64,000 bases of DNA from CAVSLM01 sp963728895 (GTDB lineage: Bacteria; Pseudomonadota; Gammaproteobacteria; JBBQDK01): assembly GCA_963728895.1 (NCBI GenBank), contig CAVSLM010000001.1:958481-1022480 (forward strand), read 5' to 3'. Positions within the stretch are counted from its first letter, which is position 1. Every line of letters begins with the position of its first letter. Positions 51,980-60,189 of the stretch are shown one piece after another. The position numbers and the translations under genes were made by a program. Under the pieces are notes generated by a model. It worked only from the letters and a program-made list of their open reading frames with translations. It ran no database searches and was not told the origin of the DNA.

Positions 51980-53149
51980 ATGGGCACGGTTCCGATCTCC
52001 TACAGCGTGCGCAACCTGTGGACCCGCAAGGTGACCACGGTACTTACGGCAGGCGGCATGGCGCTGGTCGTGTTCGTCTTTGCGGCCGTGCTCATGCTGG
52101 ACGCCGGGCTGAAAGTGGTTCTGGTCGATACGGGTCAGATCGACAACGTCGTTGTTACCCGCCGGTCGGCGGTGACCGAGGTCCAGAGCTCGATCGATCG
52201 TGCCCAGGCGAACGTGATCGAGGCCCAGCCCGAGGTGGCCGTGGGTTTGCGTGGTACCCGTCTGGCGTCCAAGGAAACCGTGGTGCTGATCGCGCTCGTC
52301 AAGAACGGCGCCAGCGCTCCGATCAATGTCCCGGCGCGCGGTGTCGGATCCGAGGGTGTTTCGCTGCGTCCTCGGCTGCGGATCGTTTCCGGCCGTATGT
52401 TTCACCCTGGCGCGGCCGAGGTGATCGTTGGGCGCAGCGTCGCCGAGCGATTCGGAGGCGCACGACTCGGACAGACCTTGCGCTTCGCTGCGCGTAGCTG
52501 GCGAGTGGTTGGTGTTTTCGATGCAGGCGGCACCGCATTCGACTCCGAGATCTGGACCGACGGCGAGCAGCTGATGCAGGCATTCCGGCGGCAGTCGTAC
52601 TCGGCGGTGATTGCAAAGCTTTCGGACCCGCAGGCTTTCCGGGCGCTGAAGACCCGGCTCGAATCCGACCCGAGGCTGACCGTGGAGGTCAGACGCGAGC
52701 GGCAGTTCTACCAAGAGCAGTCGGAGCTCCTTTCGAACTTCATCAAGGTCCTGGGCGTCACGCTCTCCATCGTCTTTTCCATCGGCGCCATGGTCGGGGC
52801 GATGATCACCATGTACGCCGCCGTGGCGCACCGGGTGCGTGAAATCGGCTCCCTGCGCGCCTTGGGCTTTCGCCGCTCGAACATCCTCGCGGCGTTCCTG
52901 CTGGAGTCACTCGCCCTCAGTCTGATCGGCTGGGGAGTCGGACTCGCACTGGCCGCGCCGATGCAGCTGGTGCAGATATCAACGCTCAACTGGCAATCGT
53001 TCTCGGAGCTCGCATTCCGCTTTACGCTGACTCCCGACATCGTTGCGACATCGCTTGCCTTTGCGCTCGGGATGGGCTTTGCGGGAGGATTCCTGCCGGC
53101 CTTGAAGGCCGCGCGGCTCGGGATCGTGCAGGCGCTGCGCACGGCGTGA
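51980..53149 (+). CDS. FtsX-family ABC permease 2
   Basis: The 389-residue protein has the same FtsX layout as its neighbour: an N-terminal helix (VTTVLTAGGMALVVFVFAAV), periplasmic domain, then helices at VTLSIVFSIGAMVGAMITMY, AAFLLESLALSLIGWGVG and a C-terminal FAGGFLPALKAARLGIVQALR. The start (MGTVPISYSVRN) follows the first permease stop by 4 bases. Two different permease genes suggest an asymmetric transporter. It ends the plus arm of the cluster; tRNA-Arg follows after 191 bases. Confidence 0.9.
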   Translation: MGTVPISYSVRNLWTRKVTTVLTAGGMALVVFVFAAVLMLDAGLKVVLVDTGQIDNVVVTRRSAVTEVQSSIDRAQANVIEAQPEVAVGLRGTRLASKETVVLIALVKNGASAPINVPARGVGSEGVSLRPRLRIVSGRMFHPGAAEVIVGRSVAERFGGARLGQTLRFAARSWRVVGVFDAGGTAFDSEIWTDGEQLMQAFRRQSYSAVIAKLSDPQAFRALKTRLESDPRLTVEVRRERQFYQEQSELLSNFIKVLGVTLSIVFSIGAMVGAMITMYAAVAHRVREIGSLRALGFRRSNILAAFLLESLALSLIGWGVGLALAAPMQLVQISTLNWQSFSELAFRFTLTPDIVATSLAFALGMGFAGGFLPALKAARLGIVQALRTA

Positions 53150-53297
53150 ATCTCCGCCGAACCGACTGTCACGGGTCTTGCCGACCACTTCGTCCGGCGA
53201 CGGCGCACCGTAGCATCCGATGCCGATCGGACCTATTGGACAGCGCCGGAGCAGCGGAGCCCGCACCGCTTCTCCCCACGCCGCGGCTCCCGCTCGC

Positions 53298-53327
53298 TTG
53301 ACACCCTCGCGCCTCCTTCGGGATAAT
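53298..53327 (+). promoter_or_regulatory. Sigma-70 promoter of tRNA-Arg
   Basis: TTGACA at 53298-53303 and GATAAT at 53322-53327 are separated by 18 bases, a strong consensus pair. Start of transcription would be near 53334. The C-rich stretch after the -10 (TTCGCCCCCC) is a GC-rich discriminator typical of stringently controlled stable RNA genes. Confidence 0.75.
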
Positions 53328-53340
53328 TCGCCCCCCACAA

Positions 53341-53417
53341 GCGCCCGTAGCTCAGTTGGATAGAGTACCTGGCTACGAACCAGGCGGTCGGGAGTTCGAA
53401 TCTCTCCGGGCGCGCCA
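53341..53417 (+). tRNA. tRNA-Arg (anticodon ACG)
   Basis: The acceptor stem GCGCCCG pairs with CGGGCGC, followed by G and an encoded CCA. The anticodon loop CTACGAA gives ACG at 53375-53377, the tRNA that reads CGU/CGC/CGA after inosine modification. The 3' end is the integration site of the element that begins directly downstream; an integrase lies 32 bases away. Confidence 0.97.
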
Positions 53418-53449
53418 TCATTCGTAAATCACATCAAGCGGTTATCGAT

Positions 53450-54538
53450 TCAGCTGTTAACCGCTTTTTGTTTCAGCAGCACCAGTGCGGGACTTTTGCG
53501 GGGGTTTTCCCCGCACACCCGGTTGGCCGCTTCAATCAGGTTCTCCAGTTCGGCCGCCGAGTAGTGCGTCGTGATCCTTCCCGACTTGTGTCCCAGCAGG
53601 TCCTGCCGATCCTCGTAGCTCACACCTGCAGCCCGTAACCGACGGCCAAAGGTATGTTTGAGGTCATGGACCCTCACCTGGTAAAGCCCCGCGCGCCTGC
53701 GTGCGCTTTGCCAGCCCGAGTTGTTCATGACTGTGATCGGATGGCCGCGGAAGGTGAATACAAATTCAGCATGTTCACCCCGTACTTCCTCGATGACCGA
53801 CTGTGCAACGCGGTTGAGTACCAGCAGGCGTTCTTCGCCGTTTTTCACCCGGTCGCCCGGGATGATGAACACGCTGCTCCCCAGCTCGGCAACGGGAACT
53901 TCCCACTCCCACCGCAGGCGGCACACTTCCTTTTCCCGCGTACCGGTGTTGACCTTGAACAGCGCCATCCGCGCCAGATGCGGTGGCAGTTCCCGAAACA
54001 GACGGGTCTGCTCTTCCCAGGACAAGGGCCAGGGCTTGCGAGCGTCCGTCACAGGCAGCAACTTGATCTTGGGCGGAGAGTGCAACCAGGTCAGGTTGTT
54101 CTTATCCAGCCATTCCGATGCCGCCAGATTGAGAATGTGCCGCACCACGCCAAGAGCGAGGTTGATGCTCTTGGTTTTGACCCCCTGTTTGCGCCGGGCC
54201 TCGATAAAGGGTTGCAGTGTCCCCATGTGGACCGATTCAATCGGCAGGTGGCCGATGTAGGGGTCCAGCTGTTTCAGGTGCAACCCGGTATCGGCGATAC
54301 GGCGCTTCTGCTGGCTCTCATTCAGGTACTTGGTTGCGGCCCGCCGAAATGCGCGTTTCGGTCTTACTCCATAGATGACCGCTTGCCTGACTTCCTCCGC
54401 TTTCCTGGCGAGGTATTCTTCCGCCTTTGCAAGGCTGCTTTCTCCAGTGCTTTCGCAAATGCGTCTGCCTCGGATCTGCTTGTCGATATGCCAGACGCCA
54501 TTGCGCTCGTAGAGTCCGGCCGTTCGTTTGCGTCCCAT
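53450..54538 (-). CDS. Tyrosine recombinase/integrase of the tRNA-Arg element
   Basis: The 362-residue phage-type integrase has an N-terminal SAM-like DNA-binding part and a catalytic domain with Arg in NTGTREKEVCRLRW, HDLKHTFGRRL as box II, LLGHKSGRITTHYS with the tyrosine nucleophile in HYS. Box II has Lys instead of the more common Arg after HDL, seen in this subgroup. It ends 32 bases from tRNA-Arg, so it integrated there. The excisionase-like gene overlaps its start by 175 bases in another frame. Confidence 0.93.
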   Translation of the reverse strand: MGRKRTAGLYERNGVWHIDKQIRGRRICESTGESSLAKAEEYLARKAEEVRQAVIYGVRPKRAFRRAATKYLNESQQKRRIADTGLHLKQLDPYIGHLPIESVHMGTLQPFIEARRKQGVKTKSINLALGVVRHILNLAASEWLDKNNLTWLHSPPKIKLLPVTDARKPWPLSWEEQTRLFRELPPHLARMALFKVNTGTREKEVCRLRWEWEVPVAELGSSVFIIPGDRVKNGEERLLVLNRVAQSVIEEVRGEHAEFVFTFRGHPITVMNNSGWQSARRRAGLYQVRVHDLKHTFGRRLRAAGVSYEDRQDLLGHKSGRITTHYSAAELENLIEAANRVCGENPRKSPALVLLKQKAVNS

Positions 54539-54792
54539 GTCAATGCTCCCCTGAGTTGACCGGAACGCCCGTTGCGGGACTTATACTGGTCTACCCACGC
54601 GTCCAGATCAAGGCGATCGAAGGCGACGCCCTGTCTACCAATGCGAACCTCCACGAGCTGCGGTCTGAATTGCGTGTTGAAGCGGTTGCGGTCCATGCCC
54701 AGATAGAAGGGCGCATCCCGCAGTCGGATGAGCCGCGGAAGAACCAGGGAAGCGCGATCACCAGGGTTGCTTTCCACAGTCACTGTCCGCAT
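54364..54792 (-). CDS. Excisionase-like DNA-binding protein overlapping the integrase
   Basis: The 142-residue protein has a small helix-turn-helix-type core, RLRDAPFYLGMDRNRFN, then IGRQGVAFDRLDLDAWVDQY, a pattern found beside such integrases. The Lys/Arg-rich tail (ALEKAALQRRKNTSPGKRRK) lies in the overlap with the integrase start (175 bases). The amino-acid pattern of both frames looks genuine, so I accept a real overlap. The ATG at 54792 fits; the frame is open further up to 55095 but without resemblance. Probably regulates excision or integrase expression. Confidence 0.75.
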   Translation of the reverse strand: MRTVTVESNPGDRASLVLPRLIRLRDAPFYLGMDRNRFNTQFRPQLVEVRIGRQGVAFDRLDLDAWVDQYKSRNGRSGQLRGALTWDANERPDSTSAMASGISTSRSEADAFAKALEKAALQRRKNTSPGKRRKSGKRSSME

Positions 54793-55277
54793 AGGGCGTG
54801 TCCGATCCGGCCCGCGGGTTCTTGTAGCGCGGAAATCTGCTCGCATCGCGGCGTGAGGAAGAAGCGCTGGGGAAATTCCCCGCGGCGTTCCAGTTCGTAG
54901 ATCGTCGAGTTCGCCAGCGGGACGATCTGGCGTAGCTCGCTGCGACGGATGGTGCGTCGCAGCGAGCTCGGGTCGGCAGGCGCCGCCTTGTACAGATCCC
55001 TGACGCCCGCGAGTCGAACGCGCCCAGCGGTTCGCGCTCCCGCACTCCCTCCCGAAGCTTCGCGGCCCGCTTTGTGCCGACGGCCGGTTTGCCATTGGTT
55101 ATGTCCTTGTCGGAACCACCTCCGATCCCCCGCGGTTTCGTAATGCCGGTTGTCCGCGTCCTTTCCGCGAACTGATTTCCGCGCTTCATTCGCACCCCCG
55201 TTTTTCGATCGATGAGCCGCCTTGGGCTCACGGCGTCGGTTCGCGCGAGGCGCCGCCGCCGACCGACCTTTCGACAC
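54780..55277 (-). CDS. AlpA-family regulator, N-terminus uncertain
   Basis: The C-terminal ~50 residues of this 165-residue frame are AlpA-like: RRTIRRSELRQIVPLANST then IYELERRGEFPQRFFLTPRC, a helix-turn-helix that controls excision genes. The usual following segment (a VxW-type strand) is missing, so the end may be changed. The N-terminal half is Arg/Lys-rich and overlaps a plausible second frame, so the true start is not known. It overlaps the excisionase-like gene by 13 bases. Confidence 0.5.
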   Translation of the reverse strand: MSKGRSAAAPRANRRREPKAAHRSKNGGANEARKSVRGKDADNRHYETAGDRRWFRQGHNQWQTGRRHKAGREASGGSAGARTAGRVRLAGVRDLYKAAPADPSSLRRTIRRSELRQIVPLANSTIYELERRGEFPQRFFLTPRCEQISALQEPAGRIGHALCGQ

Positions 55278-55547
55278 CGTTTCGATCTCGCGTGGCCCAC
55301 CACAGATGTGATGTCCCGCGATCCTGGGAGGGCCCGTCTGGCGAGCGTCCGGCGGTTGTCCGCCCTGGACCGCCGGCTATCGCCATCTATCGAGAACCCC
55401 TCGATTTCCGGTTACGGAATCGCGTCAAAAAGTGTCGGGCCAAGGCACGGCGGCGGCCTTGGCTCTGATTTGTAGATTGTTTCCCATTCTTTTTCCCACT
55501 GATTTCCGCTCGTTCCTCTCCCCGTCAGGTAACCGACGGGGAGAAAG
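55278..55547. other. Non-coding interval of the integrated element
   Basis: The 270 bases separate divergent genes. No coding frame is convincing. An AT-richer stretch at 55465-55505 may hold promoters for the sigma-like gene. No clear repeats other than short direct repeats were noticed. Confidence 0.45.
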
Positions 55548-56138
55548 TTGGCGCTCAAAGAGGGAAAAGGTCTCCAGGGATGGGAAATCGCGGTTACGAA
55601 GAAACTGGTGGGTGAGTTGAGAAGGCGGTCTCGAAGCCTCGCGCGCGAGGACTTCGATGACCTGATGCAGGACTGCCTGGCGCACTGGATCATGGTGCGC
55701 CGCAAACTTCCACCCAATCCGGATGTACCACCTGTCGCCTACATGGCCCAGGTCATCCGCATCAAGCTCACGGATCTGATCCGCGAGCAGGCAGCCGACA
55801 AGCGCGCCGGTGAGCTGGACGCCCTTTCGCTCGATGCGGCACTCGACGGCTCGGAGGAGGGCATGACGCTCGCCGATCTGCTTGCCGACGACGAATCCGC
55901 TCAGCCAGACGATGCAGGTGCAATCGACCGCCGCCACGCCGGCATCGACATCGCCCGGGCCTTGGATCGGCTGACCCCCGTCCAGCGGCGATTGTGCCAG
56001 ATGCTTGGCGAGGAGGGGCTTTCCGTCAAAGAGGCTGCCGAGCGGCTCCGAATCCCACGCGGCACCCTGTACGAGGAGATCAAGCGCATCCGCAAGGTCT
56101 TCGCAGATCTGGGACTTGGCGACTATCTGAAGGAGTAG
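55548..56138 (+). CDS. Sigma-70-like RNA polymerase sigma factor of the element
   Basis: The 196-residue protein shows sigma region 2 (REDFDDLMQDCLAHWI, AYMAQVIRIKLTDLIRE) and region 4 helix-turn-helix (LTPVQRRLCQMLGEEGLS, KEAAERLRIPRGTLYEEIKRI). It is ECF-sized and probably directs element genes. The start is a TTG at 55548 preceded closely by GGGGAG; no ATG in frame is near. It lies upstream of parA. It could instead be a sigma-like DNA-binding regulator without polymerase function. Confidence 0.75.
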   Translation: MALKEGKGLQGWEIAVTKKLVGELRRRSRSLAREDFDDLMQDCLAHWIMVRRKLPPNPDVPPVAYMAQVIRIKLTDLIREQAADKRAGELDALSLDAALDGSEEGMTLADLLADDESAQPDDAGAIDRRHAGIDIARALDRLTPVQRRLCQMLGEEGLSVKEAAERLRIPRGTLYEEIKRIRKVFADLGLGDYLKE

Positions 56139-56199
56139 CCCGACACTCTTTCGATCGATTCCGTATGCCTGATCAGGGTCCTGAATCGGCAGGGTATCG

Positions 56200-56424
56200 A
56201 TGATCAAGTTCACCACCACAAGTACAAAAGGCGGCGTCGGCAAGACAACGCTCACGGCCAATCTCGTAGCGCTACTGGCCAACATGGGCCTGCGCGTCTT
56301 GCTGATCGACGCTGAGGTTCAGCCGTCGCTGTCGAAGTATTTCCCGCTCCCTACGCCGCAGCCCTCGGCCAGCCTGCAGGGGGTTCACGCCGACGCGTCT
56401 GCCGTGCAGGAGCAATCGACATGA
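56200..56424 (+). pseudogene. parA: ParA-type ATPase, truncated after ~54 residues
   Basis: The start is clearly ParA/Soj: MIKFTTTSTKGGVGKTTLTA with the deviant Walker A (residues 10-17), then LLIDAEVQPSLSKYFPL. After about residue 54 the sequence is unrelated and stops at codon 74, overlapping the parB start. Full ParA proteins have about 250-290 residues. In related elements parA is followed by a DnaB-type helicase and then parB; both the rest of parA and that helicase are missing, so an internal deletion is likely. Confidence 0.75.
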
Positions 56425-57775
56425 GCGGCAAGGTTTCGGTGGATGAGCATCGGCTGGCCGAGTCATTGCAGGTCGGAAACGCCGGAAACGATGCCTGCGA
56501 TCTGTCTGGCCACAATGAAATGTGTTCGGAGTGCCAGATCGAACTGACTGTCGATGACGTCCGGCCCTATGAGAACAACCCGCGGCGGGCCAGGAATGCG
56601 AAGTTCGAGGACATCAAGGAATCGATCCGCACCAGTGGCCTTCGAAATCCGCTCACCGTGACCCGCCGTCCCGGCGAGTCGCACTTCATTGTCGAGGCCG
56701 GCGGAAACACCCGCCTCCTGGCGCTGCGGCAACTGTGGGCGGAGACGCGCGATCCGCGCTTTGGCAAGCTTGTCGTGCTGTTTCGGCCCTGGCGCTCCGA
56801 GAGCCACGTACTCACTGCCCACCTGATCGAAAACGAGCAGCGGGGCGAGATGACCTTCTGGGACAAGGCGTCCGGCATCACCGCGCTGAAAGCGCGTCTG
56901 GAAGCCGAGCAGGGTCGGGCGCTCTCGCTGCGGCTGCTCGAGGACGCGCTGCACGCGCTGGGATTGTCCGTCAACACCGCGACACTCGCCTCTATCTTTA
57001 CGCCACGGAGCGCTTGCGTACTCTGGGTGAGGCGGTGGTCGATCTCTCCGGCCTGGACGTCAAGACCCTGCAGCCGCGGCTGAACGCGTTGAAGCGATAC
57101 GCGCAGGCGCGCCATTCGATGAGCGAAGACGATCTGTACGCCACGGTCTTCCAACCGGTCTTCCGGCAGATCGCAGAAGAATATCCGCACACGGGAGCCT
57201 TCAGTGTCGCGGCGACCTGCGAGGCCTGCGAGGCCGCTCTGTCTCAGCATCTCGGTGAATGCGTCGATGCGCTTCGAAATGCGCTGCGCCCGGCGAGCTG
57301 TCGCACCGAGCAGGTTGGCTCGTCATTTGCCCCGACCGGCGACACGGACAACGTTTCGGCGACCCCAGGCAGTCTCGTGGTACTGGAGGATCCAGCTCGA
57401 GTGGCAGGCACGCGGGCAGAGGAGCTGCTGGATCGCGCGAGGGACTTCGCGGCCTCAGCCGGCCTCGGCAGCTGTGTGCAGGCTGACCCGCAATCCGGGG
57501 CCGGCGTCCGGCTCTCGACGCTTCCTACCGAGGATGCCGCGCATCCCGAGCGGCATCGCGCCTGGTGGTTGCTTGCCGGGATCCTTGGGCAGCTCGAGCC
57601 TGATGCGCCGCCACCGGTATCGCTGAACCTGGGCTTCCTGCGTTGGCTCATCGATGCCGAGGATGCCTCGGCGAGGGCGTATTGGGAGGTGCTGGCGTGC
57701 GTTCGGCGCACGCGCGCAGCCAGCGCCCGCTCCGATGGGGTCGGTGGCTCTGTGGATTCCGCGGGGGATGCCTGA
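56421..57775 (+). pseudogene. parB: ParB family protein of ICE type (TIGR03764-like), frameshifted
   Basis: The N-terminal half is a ParB nuclease-like domain (IELTVDDVRPYENNPRR, SGLRNPLTVTRRPGE, IVEAGGNTRLLALRQL, NEQRGEMTFWDKA). Near 56985-57003 the frame shifts by -1; the continuation (YATERLRTLGEAVVDLSGL, YATVFQPVFRQIAEEYP) runs in another frame to a TGA at 57773-57775. Joined, it gives about 450 residues, the expected size. I see no slippery site for programmed frameshifting, so a one-base deletion or sequencing error is likely. It helps partition the excised element. Confidence 0.75.
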
Positions 57776-58317
57776 TGCTGGCTCTGCTCGATACGCAGGT
57801 CCGTCTCGTCCTGCTCAACCACATTACGGTGCGTCTGGCCGAAGCCCAGTCAGACGAGCTGCACGCCGCGGGAATCGAGACCGAGCAGTTGATCCACCTG
57901 CGACAGCTCTCCGCGCTCGATCTCAACCGCCTGGCCGCCATGCGCGCGCTCACCATCGGGATCGCCTTCGATGGCGCAGCCCTGCAGGCCGGACTGCGTG
58001 CGGTTGCGCTGGTCAATGAGGCCAAGGCGCTCGAGACATACTTCATCCGCCATGGTGCCTCCACGCAGCTGATGAGCGCGCTATTCAAGATCCGGCGCAA
58101 GCTGACCTTGAAGCGGCGCCGCGATCTCGATGCACGCCGGCCTTCGGGGCGCGTGCCGCTGCCGGACTACGCCACACGTGAGCGGATCTACCAGGCCTGG
58201 CGGGCCATCGGTGACCCGACCCCACGCGTTCGCTACTACCGGCTGCACCAGGCGTTTCAGCACCTCCCGATCGCCGTGCTGGAAGTGGTGATCCGCGACT
58301 TCGAGGCGGACGCATGA
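57775..58317 (+). CDS. DUF2857 (STY4526-type) ICE protein
   Basis: The 180-residue protein fits the DUF2857 family found in SPI-7-like integrative elements: all-helical, with the pattern HAAGIETEQLIHLRQLSALD and LMSALFKIRRKLTLKRRRDLD. Function unknown; always near parB and replication genes. The ATG at 57775 overlaps the parB stop, and the next gene overlaps its stop by 4 bases, so they are one transcript. Confidence 0.75.
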   Translation: MLALLDTQVRLVLLNHITVRLAEAQSDELHAAGIETEQLIHLRQLSALDLNRLAAMRALTIGIAFDGAALQAGLRAVALVNEAKALETYFIRHGASTQLMSALFKIRRKLTLKRRRDLDARRPSGRVPLPDYATRERIYQAWRAIGDPTPRVRYYRLHQAFQHLPIAVLEVVIRDFEADA

Positions 58318-58688
58318 ACGCGCGCATCGAATCCCCTGGCATCTCGACCGACCTGCTGCTGGAAGTCTTCGATATTCCGGTGACCTTCCACCGCTGCCTG
58401 GTGCCGGTGGCCGGCGGGGTCACCTCCGCCCTGATGCTGTCACAGGCGATCTGGATCACCCAGACGCTCGAAGCCTCTGCAGGAGGCTGGTTCATCCGCT
58501 CTCAGGAGCAGTGGACAGAGGAGACGGGGCTGTCCCGCTGGGAGCAGGAAACGGCCCGGCGCGCACTACGCCGGGCCGGCCTGCTGGAGGAGCGGCGCGT
58601 GGGCATGCCGGCCAAGCTCTGGTTCCGGGTCTGCCCGGAGGCCGTCCTGCACGCTTTGCAGGCCAGTGCTGGATCGGATGGTCGGTGA
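58314..58688 (+). CDS. Single winged-helix protein of the element
   Basis: The 124-residue protein has one copy of a domain with the pattern FHRCLVPVAGGVTSALMLSQ, then GWFIRSQEQWTEETGLS, WEQETARRALRRAGLLEE. The same domain occurs twice more in the next gene. The layout (helix, helix-turn-helix with TGLS and TARR, wing) resembles the DNA-binding part of replication initiators. I do not recognise a named family. Overlap of 4 bases with the preceding gene indicates coupling. Confidence 0.65.
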   Translation: MNARIESPGISTDLLLEVFDIPVTFHRCLVPVAGGVTSALMLSQAIWITQTLEASAGGWFIRSQEQWTEETGLSRWEQETARRALRRAGLLEERRVGMPAKLWFRVCPEAVLHALQASAGSDGR

Positions 58689-58706
58689 GGCTGGCTCGGA
58701 CCTTCC

Positions 58707-60133
58707 ATGGCTGACGCACCGGGCGAAGCCGATGCGAACCCACAGACGCGGGAGGACGCTGCCCGTGGCGTGCCGCTGTCGGTAATCTGGCCGCTGCTCG
58801 GGCGCCATATCGCGTTCCATCGGCGCCTGGTCGACCTCACGGCCAACGTCAAGGCCGCGCTCCTGTTGTCGCAGTCGCTCTACTGGACGCGGCACGGCCG
58901 CGACATCGCGCGAAACGCCGGCTGGTTCCACAAGACGACCGAGCAGTGGACGCTGGAGACCGGCCTGTCGTCCAAGGAACAGGCCCACGCCCGGGATGCG
59001 CTCAAGGCACTGGCGTTGATTGCAGTGCGACGGATCGGCATTCCCGCCCGCCTGCAGTTCCGGCTGAGCCTGGAGGAATTGGGGGCGCGGTTATCGGATC
59101 GGATCGTGGGCCGGTATCACCGTGCGGATTGCAACGCCATGGTGGTCGTGGCCGAGCTGCTCGGGCCTTCGGTGGCCTATCACCGCGCGCTCGCCGGCAT
59201 CGCCGGCGGCGTTCATGGCGGGCTGATGCTGTCGCGCGCGCTGTATCTCACGCGTCTGCAGCACCGGCGCCAGCGGGATGCCTGGATCTGCAACTCCGCC
59301 GCGCGCTGGTCCGAGGAGCTCGGGCTCACGCGACGGGAGCAGGAGACCGCGCGCCGCGACCTCGCACGCACCGGGATCTGGGAGGAGGCGTTGCGGGGCG
59401 TACCGCCGCGCCTGGTGGCGCGCATCCGGCTGGACCGTCTGCTGGCGCTGCTCACCGACTGTTGCCGGGCGGCCGGCGATCGTGCCGGCCAAAACGACGA
59501 ACAAGTCCGCGTCGATGCCGCAGACAAGGTTTCACAAAATGGCGAATCAAGCCTGTGGCATTCCCACATGCTTGATTTGCCCAAACCGCCATCACTGATT
59601 CGCCCGATCCGCCATCACAGTCTCGCCGAAAGCGCCATTGCTCTTATTGAATACAGTACAAGTGAAACAGTACAACCACAGAACACCGGGTCGGTAGCCA
59701 TTGCGCCAGACACGCTGGCCGGTGGCGGTGGTGGTGATCTGATCTTTCCGGATCGGATGCTGCCGGAAGAACGCCAGGCGGCGCGCCGGCTGCTGCACCA
59801 CTGCGGCGATCAATCCCAATCCCTGCTCGACGAACTGGCCGGCCGGCTGCGTACCAACGGCGTACGCAGCAGTCCCGTGGCCTACCTGCGCGGACTCATC
59901 GCCCGTGCTGCCACGGGGCGTTTCGTCCCGGAGCTTGCCCCCCGCATCGCCGCTGAGCGCTTGCAACGCGAGAGAGAGGCCATCCAGCGCCGGCAGCGCG
60001 ACGCCGAGGAACGGCGCCTCAAAGCGGAACGCGCAACGCCCGAGTACCAGGCAAGGACCCGCGCTAGCGCGAAAGGATCGGCAAGCTGCTCGAGGAATTG
60101 AAACAGCGCATGGGCACGGACCGGCCGCCATGA
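58707..60133 (+). pseudogene. Tandem winged-helix (replication-type) protein with C-terminal frameshift
   Basis: Two copies of the winged-helix domain seen in the preceding gene lie at about residues 30-120 (FHRRLVDLTANVKAALLLSQ, GLSSKEQAHARDALKALALI) and 140-245 (YHRALAGIAGGVHGGLMLSR, GLTRREQETARRDLARTGI). A C-terminal part (residues 340-460) is Arg-rich and helical. The reading frame stops at 60101, but a better continuation (RERIGKLLEELKQRMGTDR) runs in the -1 frame to 60133, ending in an ATGA overlap with an ATG. So one base is probably missing near 60060-60068. Likely binds the element's origin; inference. Confidence 0.6.
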
Positions 60134-60189
60134 ACCTGCGGTACCTGCCGACCGATCAGCGATCCGCATCCCATCCCAAGGAGCCCTCG

